Origin: Lotus japonicus
Taxonomy: Eukaryota; Streptophyta; Magnoliopsida; Fabales; Fabaceae
NCBI RefSeq assembly: GCF_012489685.1
Contig: NC_080046.1
Location: 29,565,881 to 29,629,880 of the forward strand
DNA: 64,000 nt
Reading direction: 5' to 3'
The first letter of the stretch is position 1, and every line of letters begins with the position of its first letter. This document shows, piece after piece, positions 54,751-64,000 of the stretch. The notes under the pieces were generated by a model. That model saw nothing but the letters and a program-made list of their open reading frames with translations, was not told the DNA's origin and did not search any database. A program made the position numbers and the translations under genes.

Positions 54751-57700
54751 CGATTGAATGCAACGTGGTTAGCCAAACAACGAATCGCCCTTACCACGAA
54801 AGTGTTTAGCTCACAACCCAATCTCAACAAACCCATGAGTTAGTGTCGGTCAATACAACACAACTCCATTCACAGAATACACAAGGGTCTAGTGTCGGTC
54901 AATACAACACCGCCCAAACAACAAGAGCACTAGGTGTCGGTCAATACAACACGGCTCCACAACACTCCCCAAGAGTACTAAAGTACTCGGTGACTTCAAT
55001 CATCACCATAGCTCACCTTAGTGGCTTTCCCCAATTCCGATAACTCTCCAAACCCACAACAAAGGTCGACTTTTCCCCGTCTTTCGTAAATGTTTTCCCC
55101 TTTAGTTCTCCTATAACTGTTCATTTAGTAAAAACGTTTCGAATTGAATTAGTCAGGTTATGAGTTTATTTCTCAAAATCTAGGTCTCCCAAAGTCTGTA
55201 GTTTACAAAATTCTATTCATTCTAGGTTTTCCGAAAACCAACCACCCAAAAGAAGTTTCCCGGGGAAAGTCTAAGTAAACCAACGAATACCAGCAAGTGG
55301 CTAAGTCTCAAACCCCTCGTTTGAACTTGCCTAGGGTTGTTCATCCAACCCGAAACATCAAAGATCACCAGATCAATGAATCTCCACTCCGAAGTCGCGT
55401 CAAAACGCACAATCCAACAAAGCACAACATCACAACATCAGTTCATCAACATAATCAACATCAAAGTAAAGCATAAGTCGAATTGATCGACGCCTATCAT
55501 GCATTCATAGCTAATATATAGTAAGTTGCCCTAACCTCGAGCTGTTCCAGCTTCGAAATCAAAGTTCTCCTCAAACAGTTGCTCTGAATATTCCAAAGTT
55601 CCTTCAACTGAACCTCGGAGAAAAACAAAGCAGAATTCAAACAAAATCGATTAGTTCGATCGCAAAACAATACATAAACGATAGACAAAGCATCAAAGCT
55701 TCAGAATACGACAAACGGGTACGAAAGGACAAGTTTTCGAAAACGAAAAACTCCCCCCCCTTAGGAAATAGCCCACGGCCATAAGGAGAAAAGGGCTCGG
55801 CTCTTTTTCTTCGATCAAATCAGTTTACAAGGTAGTTTTAGGGTAAAACTAAGGCAAAGAAACTGTCAGAACAATTTTCGGACAATCGGGTCGAAATACG
55901 ACTACGCAGGGGCATTTTGGTCCAAAATAAAGGCTCAAAACTTCAAAGTTATCAGTTCTGAAAACAAATTTGACAGCAACGATCCTCATGACATCCGTGA
56001 CAACAAATCCTAAAGGCACGAAGTCAGATTATAGCTTTACGACAATAAAGTTTCGAAATGTGAGACAAAAAGAGTTTTGAGTCAATTTTTCAGATCCTGG
56101 GCAACTGAATCGCAATCAGAGTTTACTGACAGAGGTTTTAGACTCAGGGGAACATAAGGAACATAACCCAAGCGAGAAATCAGAGAAATCGGACAATTTT
56201 AGAAAAAGCTCAAAACTTAGAGCACAGAAACGGCTTCAGAAACGCAACAGAAACAACAATCAGAGGTAGGAATCGTGTTAGTTACCTTGATACCTAGAAG
56301 TAGGGACGAACTGCACGAAGATTGGTCAAGGTTTCGCGAAAATCTCTCCTCTCCCTCTCTCTCTACAATTCTCGGCCTTGATGGGTGGAAATGGCAAGAT
56401 TTTTGCTTTTTCGCCTATTTATAGGCGGGCGAAATCGCGGGAAAATGAAAATTTCGCGATTCCGATTTTTGCAGCACGATCACCGTGGAATTCTAAGAGA
56501 GATTCTAGCGTCAGAATTCCAGAACTCAAAACAAATATCTAGAATTTGGGAAATACGATATCGAAAAACTCAAAAGCGGTGTCGGTTAATCTGCCCCGAA
56601 AAACTACTTTTTGCTGTAATCGCCGAACGACAAAACTTCCTACTGAAGAAAGATTGGAAACGTCGAAACACGTCTGGCAAGGCGGACGGAATCTTCGTTA
56701 GAAGTCCCAAATAGAAAAATTCTTCATCCATTGCTCGAAAATAGGGTTTCGAAGCAAAGAAATTAGCGTCGGCGGACATCCGAAAAGTGAAACCTATCGT
56801 GCGTACAGTCCAGAGTTCCGAAATGAAACGCTGGTCGATGGAAAAATAAAGAGAATCTTTAAATTTTCCCTGAGTTCGAAATCTCACTCAAAACGTTGCT
56901 TTAAGAGCGAAATAGCCTATTCTGGACACGCTCGCCCTAAGGCAAGTGTGCAGACGACTCGCACTAACTCCGAAAACAACTACGCAACATTCCTCAAGAA
57001 ATTCCTGAACTTTCTTCTTCATTAATCTTCCTCAAATATCAAACTCCTGTCACGCTTACACTGATTCTACGCGTGAGTCGGAAACTAGCTTGTTCTGAAA
57101 ATCCAGGTCTTACAAGTTTCAAAGATCCCATAATCCCAAGTAAAACCCAGAGAATGTCTCGATCCACTAAAACAATAACAAGGCCCGAACTCCGTTCGTC
57201 CCGTCAAACTTTCTCAAACTCTCAAAATAAAATCGGCATGACCTGCCCCTTATTCTCACTCATCAGTATCACAAGTATTAGTGTAATAGCATAGTTAAAT
57301 TAGCACAATCCAACAATCATAGCTCATATATCAACACAACCTAAGTTAACCACATAACACTTAGCATATAGGGCAGATATCACACATCCTAGATTAACCA
57401 TTTAGCACATAGCATGTGATTCAAACTCAAAAGCAATTCAAGCGATAAATGATTATCAATTGTCAGCCGTAGCCTCAGAAAACATTTCTCAGTCAAACAC
57501 AAATAAGTGCATAAACAATAAATCAAGTCGAATTCGTCGACACCTAAAGCATTAGCTAGTATTCAGTGAGAAGCCCTCACCTTAGCCAATTTCCATACTA
57601 AGGTGCAACTCCGATCCGATTACATCTTTATTTGCATATGTTGGCTCGATTCCTCCCATTGTGTAGCGTTGATGCAAGGTGCTTCCGTTCATTGTACGAA

Positions 57701-59816
57701 AATCAAGTTTCTGAAACTTGTCGGCGAAGAGTCACCAGAGAAAGTTGCGGCTCACGGGGTTGACGGAGGATTTGTCGCCAGAGACATAAAGGAAGGTTGT
57801 TCCTTCATCCTTTCGCGGCCAGAAACTCAACGGCGCTGTCCGTTTCCCCAAAGAGTCGACGGTTTGCCCAGAAAGTTCAGCCGAAGGTCGACGGTGGTTG
57901 TCGGGGTCGTCGAATAAAATGACCCAAATACGAAATTGAAGATAGGGTTTTGCTCTCCTCACGGCAAGGATCGTAGCAGTATCCTCTGTTTTTCCATCGG
58001 TCGCCGGAGTTGACCGGAAAGAGCTCCCGAAGGCGGCAGCGGCGGCGGTCGACGACGACGGAACGACGATCCGGAATATGGGTTTTGTTGTGGACACCGC
58101 AAGGGTTCCAACGGTACTAACCTCGCTGTGAACGGAGGTCCGAGCACACCGGAATCGAAGGTTGAAGTTTTGCGATGTCGACGGCGTCGTTGGTTCTGTT
58201 TCACGTTGTCTTCGTTGCTTCCATGGAGATGGTTGTGGTGCGTTTGGCCATGGAGAAAGAAGCTTGTGGTGATGGCTGGTGTTTTGTTTTGGGTGGAGAA
58301 AAATGATCCATGGTGGTGGTTCCTTGGAGAAAATAAGAAGAAGCTTTGTGATGGCTTCTTTGTGGCTTGTGCGTGAAGGAGAAGGAGGGACGGTGGAGGC
58401 TGGATTCCTCATGGTTGTTACGGTCATGAGGAGGAGGAGTGGTGGTCTCGTGGTGGTTGTGGCACTCGGCCATGAGAAAAGAGGAGTGGCCGTGGAGGTG
58501 GTTGGCTTCCATGGTTGTTTCATGGTGGAAGATAAGAAGCTTGGTGATGGGGATGGAGTTGTGTAGCTGCTGCAAGTGAATGGAGAAGAAGATGATGGTT
58601 GGGGTGCTGCCATGGTGGTTCGTCCATGGTGAGAGGAAGAAGAAATGGTGATGGTGGCCAGCGGTGGCATCTCGTGGAGAGGGAGAAGGGGACGTGAGTG
58701 AGAGGTACCATGGTGGTGTGGGGGCTGCACAAGGAGGAAGAAAGAAGGAATGGGCGCTGGTGGGTGCACATTGGAAAAGAAAAGAATGGAGATAAAATTG
58801 ATATATGTTGGTGGTGGTGTTTGCTGCAGCTTTTGGAAAATAAGCAGAAGAAGAAGTAGAAAGGAAAGGAGAAGGGACATAATATATATAGAAGAAGAAG
58901 TAGGAAATGGGTCAAGGAAGAAAAATGAAGAAAAAGTGTAATGAGAGAGAGAGATGTCGACAGAATGAGGATAGGATGGATAGATATTTAGTAAAGATAT
59001 TTTCAAAAGATATTTTGTAAACCGGTACAGATTTGTTTAGATATCGGAAGATTTAGCTCATAGAGTTAAGATAAAAATATGAGAGTGATTTCCGATTCTT
59101 CCTACTGATTCCAACGTATTTTAGACACGATATTCTCCCCGCTGAATCTTCTAATTCTTCAAAGAAATATCAGTATGATTTTTGGTTTTCGAGGCTTGTT
59201 TTTAATGCTTACCGGCATTAAAAATGCACTTTATGCACTTTATGATATTGACCTCGGATGCAGAAACTTCCTTCTGAAGAAAGATTTGGAACGTCGATTA
59301 GAGTGGGCTTGCGCGGATGAAATCTTTATTTGAAGCTCCGAATGGAAAAATTCTTCATCGTCCGTTGATTTTAGGGTTTCTGAGCTATCAGGCATTCGGT
59401 TTCGGCAAACCTCCGAGTATCGGAATTTGACGTTCTTACATTCTAGGGTTTCGTATCGAAACGCTGGTTATGGAAAGGAATAGAGAAAGTCTTATATTCC
59501 TCTAGAAGATTTTGGAAAATTTCCTATAGTGTTCCAAGGGTGGAAGTTAGTTGGAAATTATATTCCTATAGTGTTCCAAGGGTGGAACATAGTTTTGTTT
59601 CCTAAGGTTCTTGTCCTAGGTTTAAATGCGAATATTAGTCGTGCTATAACTCTTATCGACTTTGATACAATCTTTAGCCTTTCTTGAACTTTCTCCTTCA
59701 CAAATTCACTCCTTCCATTTAACCCTTGTTCAGGTTTTCCCTTCACGTCACATCAAATTAATCGTGAAAAGGAATTTTATTCGATTTATTCCAAACTTAA
59801 AAACTTGGGTCTCACA

Positions 59817-59842
59817 TGACACATGAAAATCGGGATGTTACA
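59817..59842 (+). repeat. Terminus of the family C LTR
   Basis: After the TSD copy TGACA (59817-59821) the sequence finishes ...AATCGGGATGTTACA at 59842, the 3' end of the LTR interrupted at 42807. Confidence 0.75.
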
Positions 59843-60344
59843 TACACATAAAACCTAATACACTCATACTAGAGGAAATCAAAGGATGAAAATGAGGCAC
59901 AATAGGTATGCATCGTTAAATATGGCCATGAAATATTTGACCAAGTAAGGACACTCCATTTATTGCTCATCACAACCGCACAATAATAAAACAAAACACC
60001 CCACGCCACAGCACAATAATAAAAGAAAACACGCCACAACACATACGTGCAATCCACGCACCATTCAGAGAGCACAATAACCCAATAACAAGAGCGCGTG
60101 CATGAAACCCACTCCACAAGTCCAAGGAAGAGATCGAGTACCCTGACCTGAGAGAAAGAGAAAGAGAGTGGAGAACCGTCGATGGTGAAAAAAACATTAA
60201 ATCTAACATCGAAAGCAATCTAGTTAAATTTTATACCATGAAAAAATGCACATTAAAAAAATCATTACATTATACCTATTATATATCTATAATCATGACC
60301 ATTAAATCTAACATGAATGGTTGAGATTTAATGTCATTAAATGG

Positions 60345-60346
<2 letters not shown>

Positions 60347-60394
<48 letters not shown>
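60347..60394. repeat. (AT)24 microsatellite
   Basis: Pure AT dinucleotide tract. Confidence 0.95.
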
Positions 60395-60397
<3 letters not shown>

Positions 60398-60421
60398 CAT
60401 TGCATTAAATTTTGTGCTTCA

Positions 60422-60560
60422 AAGATGGTGTAGTGGAGCATAAGAATGTCTCGTATTTAAGGGATTGCAATTTTGAACTCTGCTAGTCTAGATAAATGTA
60501 AGTTTACTGTAAGAAGCTCTTGACCCGACTTTCTTTGTCTAGACTGAGGCTAAAGTATCA
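60422..60560 (+). repeat. Possible SINE-like fragment
   Basis: GATGGTGTAGTGGAGCATAAG resembles a pol III A box, and about 50 bases on TTTTGAACTCTG resembles a decayed B box. No TSD was confirmed. Confidence 0.3.
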
Positions 60561-61348
60561 TTTCCTCATATTAAATTCCCACATTGCCAGAATACGGTAT
60601 CAACATCTTTTAACACATGACTTTTCAGGGTTTGATCTCGTTACATCACCGTACATCAATCTAGCTTGCTTAGACCAACACATCATTTTAAAAAAAAAAA
60701 GACCAACACTTTATGATGAATGTGGCTTAAAATTTTAATAATAATAAAAATATCAATAATTATTTATTCACACCACAAAATGAGGTGGAAGAAGGGAGAG
60801 ATAGGAAGAAAAGAAAAAGTAAGAGTGAGAAAGTATAAGATGTGATAGATGATAAGAGGAGAGGGATAAAAATAAAAATAGGTGGAAATGAAGTGTATAA
60901 AAAAAGAGGTGTGTATAATATAAAATCATTAAATATTAATATTATATTTCCTACCTACGTCAGCAACGCAACCCTTCACTTTCTCAGTCTTATTCATTTA
61001 TTCAGCTGTGATTTAAACGTCCCATCACCAATCTCTCTCTGAAAATTTTCCCCAATTTTTTTCTCTCTCACTCTTCAAACTTGAATCCAAACCAACAAGA
61101 TCACCCTCTCCTCATGATTTCTCGGTTCTCAGTACACAAACCAGAAACCCTTTCCCATGAAAAAATCTTCCTCAAACTCTAACAAAACCTCATCATCATC
61201 ACTCACTCACACACATCACTCTCATTCACAGTTACCAATTCACAAACCTCGTCCCTCACACTGAACAGGCAGTGAAATTGAACAAACAACATAAAAATCC
61301 CCAAATTGAACCTACTCTGGGTAGGTTCCAGAAGCTTCTCGATCAATC

Positions 61349-62061
61349 ATGGAATCAGCATCAGGAGGAGCAACCGCACCCGCACCTGGCACCTTCAGAG
61401 GGACAATCAACCGTACCTTCTGCTATACCGGCAGCCACCGCACCACCACCACCTGAGGGATCATCGCCGGCGCCACCGAGCCGTTACCGAGTCGCAGAAG
61501 CGGCGAGACTGGAACACGTTCCTGCAGTACCTGCAGAATCACAAGCCGCCATTGACACTGGCTCGATGCAGTGGCGCGAAACGTGATTGAGTTTTTGAAG
61601 TACCTTGATCAGTTTGGGAAGACGAAGGTGCACGTGTCCGGGTGTCCGTACTTCGGGCACCCAAACCCTCCGGCTCCCTGCGCCTGCCCGCTTAAGCAGG
61701 CGTGGGGCAGCCTTGACGCGCTGATCGGACGGCTCAGGGCGGCCTATGAGGAGAACGGAGGTCGCCCTGAGTCGAACCCGTTCGGCACGAGGGCAGTGAG
61801 GATTTACCTTAAGGAGGTTAGGGAAGGACAGGCTAAAGCTAGAGGGATTCCTTATGAGAAGAAGAAGCGAAAGAGGTCAGCCGTAACCGCAGCGGGGAGT
61901 AGTAGTGGCGTGGTGGTGGTTATAATGATAGCTGTCCAGTTTCTGTTGCAAATAGTGGCGGTGCTGCTGGTGGTGGAACAGGTGACACCACCACTGTTGG
62001 TGGCGATTCTAGTGCTAGTCTAACTTCTACAACTAGTGTTGCTACTAGCACAGTATCGTAA
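61349..62061 (+). CDS. ALOG-domain (LSH / G1-like) developmental regulator, broken by apparent frameshifts
   Basis: ALOG proteins are plant nuclear DNA-binding regulators of organ boundaries and meristem fate, with a domain derived from a tyrosine-recombinase fold and a zinc-ribbon insert. ATG at 61349 opens [15 protein letters not shown] Pro/Ser-rich linker ([15 protein letters not shown]) follows in the next frame, then the domain start [20 protein letters not shown] in another. The rest, [58 protein letters not shown] and the nuclear signal KKKRKR, is in a fourth. The C-terminal Ser/Thr/Gly tail ends at TAA 62059-62061 in yet another. Frame changes fall near 61391-61396, 61484-61491, 61576-61582 and 61905-61920. 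The gene is single-exon, as usual for the family. Either a young pseudogene or sequence errors. Confidence 0.85.
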
Positions 62062-64000
62062 TGTTAATTTTAATATTTTTTATTAAATTCTCCCTATTTG
62101 TTTCATTAAATCTAGCTATTTATCTATCTTTAGTTTTGACCTAAGTAAATTAACTGTGAGTCTGTGACTGTGAGTATGGCTTATAATTAAGTTACATACT
62201 TATTATTAAAATATGGTTATGGAAATTAACTAACTATTAAGCACATCATTCCCTCTTTCATTATGACGTACATCTCATTTTTTTTGTATCATCTTGATGA
62301 AGTTCCAGTTACTGGTTTGCAATTGGATCACAATTTGGGGAAGTTATTGGAAAGATTGATGGGAAACAAAAATCAGAATGATGTCTTTTATATTTGTCAT
62401 TCTGCAAGCAAAACAGTGTAGTTAGATAGATGGGAAGCTACATCAAGAGAATCGACCCTCCAACTATATGATCATTATGACATAGTATCTATTATCAAAT
62501 TCTAAAGTTCATCCAGGACTCAATACATTAACTTCTTCCCAGAATTAATTTCTGACTAAGAAATTTAGTAGGTAGATTAAGAAATATAGAATTAATTTTC
62601 CCCTTTCATCCTTGTCTTGTTTAGATAGTGGTCGTGGTGCTAGTAAGAAGGGCAACAACAAAGAACAGTCGATAAGAAGGTCTAAGACCACTACAACTGC
62701 CAGAATCACTGTTAATCTGGTCCCCGGGGGCTCTGTCTATCACCAATGATGCACACGTGCACTAATCATATATGTTACAAAAATCTTTTGCACTTCTGTT
62801 TCAGCCTTTCAGAGTTTCAGGTGCATTTCCTTGCAACTTGATCTTAGATTTTGTGTTTTCTGTGATTTTGTTTTTCTGTTCTAGAATTTTGGCCGAGGTA
62901 GGTGTAGAGATTTAGACTTTTGCTTTTTAGTTAACAAAGGTATCAGCCCCGACCGCCAATAATCATGAGATTAATTTATAAGTTTAATGTTAGGCATTAA
63001 GTAGAAGGGTGATGACTAATGAGTTATTTTCCTTTCACAAGTATTGTTGAATTTTAATCATTTACTTAAAAAAACGAAATGCTGAATTATTACCTCAGTC
63101 TAACTCGGAGATTTAAACTTTAATCATGGCTTCCGTCCCCATGCCTTACCCTCTCTCCTATGATACCTATAATTAACATATCTTTCCGTGATAACAACAC
63201 CTACTAAAAGCTGTCAAAAAAAAAAACACCTACTAAAAGATTACAAGCATCAAATTAATAAAAGCGATGCCTTGTGATTGCTACTAGTATTTTTATTTGG
63301 GTAACCACCACCTAAATGTGAAAGGGATCATCAGCCAACCAACCATCCCTTTACATTCTATATTTTTTCCTTTACATGATTTCATTCATTCGTATTATAG
63401 CAACCAGCTACAATTATGTTCGATTTGTTATTTATTATGGGATATTGGCATAGACCCACCACCCTCTCTCTAAAACGAAAACACACTAGCTAGCTGCTAA
63501 ATTTCAATTTGGAATTTTGGACCCATATCCACTAAAATCATGATTCATCTACTAATCATAATGCACCGAAAATCATTTCTTTGTATTGCTTTTTTGTTTG
63601 GTTCTTTCTTTTTCAGGCATTATTTTTTCCCTTCTCTCTCCTTATACTTTTGCATTTAACAGGAACTTTCGCTTTCTGGCCTTTTGTAAAACCACATAAT
63701 TTCGTATGGGGAACTTTATTTATCACTTTCTTTTTGTTTTTTCTTTATTATGTGCGCTTCCCACTTTAACCATTTTGATTACTAGTAAGTCAAAAAAGAA
63801 AAAAATGGATATATCCCTTCTTTTATAAAAATATATCTTTCTTACTACTTCACTCCCTACTCCTGCTGCATTGTGTCAAGATCTTACTTTCGTCTCCAAA
63901 TGGTGTTTTAAAGATCAATTATTAGTTGGGATCCTTCCTTTTTTTCAAACCAAACGAACAGACATAGAATCATTTGAAAGAAAATGGTATACGCACTTAT
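62062..64000 (+). other. 3' flank of the ALOG gene
   Basis: AT-rich and without a supported gene. At 62636-62748, after a TTGTTTAG acceptor-like site, there is an open stretch with a basic KKGNNKEQSIRRSKTTTTAR and a stop after GGSVYHQ. It could be an exon of an unannotated transcript or a relic; no family is recognised. Confidence 0.4.

Larger units (their letters stand above)
44510..57114 (-). mobile_element. Full-length Tekay-clade Gypsy retrotransposon (family B)
   Basis: 12.6 kb, with a perfect TSD AGTTT (44505-44509 and 57115-57119). LTRs are 44510-48478 and 53142-57114, almost 4 kb each and nearly identical. Inside, in minus sense: PBS (53127-53138), gag-pol (52934-48516, one in-frame stop), PPT (48479-48493). 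Two zinc knuckles, the domain order protease-RT-RNase H-integrase and a C-terminal chromodomain-like segment place it in the Tekay/Del chromovirus clade. It inserted in the family A solo LTR and is the youngest layer of the nest. Confidence 0.95.
53142..57114 (-). repeat. 5' LTR of the Tekay element (family B)
   Basis: Near-identical to 44510-48478. The TATA palindrome (56412-56427), hairpin arrays (about 54514-54750 and 54837-54957) and ORF (53608-54309) are all repeated. Confidence 0.95.
42808..59816 (-). mobile_element. Tekay-type solo LTR (family A, copy 2), split by a nested element
   Basis: The LTR parts are 42808-44509 and 57120-59816 (about 4.4 kb together). It runs in minus sense from TGTGAGACCCAAG to ATCGGGGTGTTACA. 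A perfect TSD TGACA flanks it (42803-42807 and 59817-59821) and no internal region is present, so it is a solo LTR formed by LTR-LTR recombination. It is nearly identical to the LTR at 32135-38666 except for that copy's duplication and for array length. The 12.6-kb element at 44510-57114 inserted into it. Confidence 0.92.
59843..61348 (+). other. Intergenic region and promoter/5' UTR of the ALOG gene
   Basis: AT-rich DNA without TE termini. It contains a small fold-back (ATTAAATCT...AGATTTAAT, 60302-60334), the AT microsatellite, a possible SINE piece, a TATA-like GTGTATAAAAAAAG at about 60893, and CT-rich sequence at 61031-61080 typical of a plant 5' UTR. Confidence 0.45.

Overview
The window is nuclear plant DNA. 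It has spliced genes with GT-AG introns, Sirevirus (Copia) and Tekay-type (Gypsy, chromodomain) retrotransposons, a Helitron, MITEs and tRNA-derived SINE-like repeats. An envelope-like ORF in a Sirevirus and the general flavour of the repeats suggest a eudicot, most likely a legume; the genus cannot be fixed from sequence alone.

Only two ordinary host genes can be supported. At the left edge (355-6063, + strand) are the last five exons of a Rab3GAP catalytic-subunit homologue; one 3.6-kb intron carries a decayed LINE. At the right edge (61349-62061, + strand) is a single-exon ALOG/LSH developmental regulator. It is recognisable along its whole length but is split by four apparent frameshifts. 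Everything between is transposon-derived.

Layout: a Tourist-like MITE (6599-7164). A probable gene-capturing Helitron on the minus strand (7539-17956), whose passengers are a DOT2/SART-1-like exon (duplicated), part of an unidentified two-exon gene and a PDR/ABCG fragment; a very young non-autonomous Sirevirus sits inside it (10110-14902, TSD TTCCC). A SINE-like repeat and MITE-like DNA (17960-18425). A truncated relative of that Sirevirus on the minus strand (18672-22388) carrying a foreign LTR-like block. A nearly complete Sirevirus with env-like ORF (22488-31609), inserted in an old Gypsy LTR. A Tekay 5' LTR with PBS (32135-38666) that contains a 1.9-kb internal tandem duplication. Decayed LTR-like DNA (38667 to about 41,880). 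Then a three-level nest: a plus-strand Tekay-like LTR (to 59842) was hit by a minus-strand 4.4-kb solo LTR (42808-59816, TSD TGACA), which was hit by a full-length 12.6-kb Tekay element (44510-57114, TSD AGTTT).

The most unusual signal is in the long Tekay-type LTRs. At an equivalent place in three different LTR families there is a tandem array whose units fold into hairpins. In one family the stems change in a compensated way while a 12-nt loop stays fixed; in another every unit on the sense strand is a cUUCGg tetraloop hairpin. Each array lies just upstream, in the sense direction, of a conserved block that encodes a 233-aa ORF in the youngest family. This looks like a structured leader-RNA module that ordinary transposon annotation would miss.
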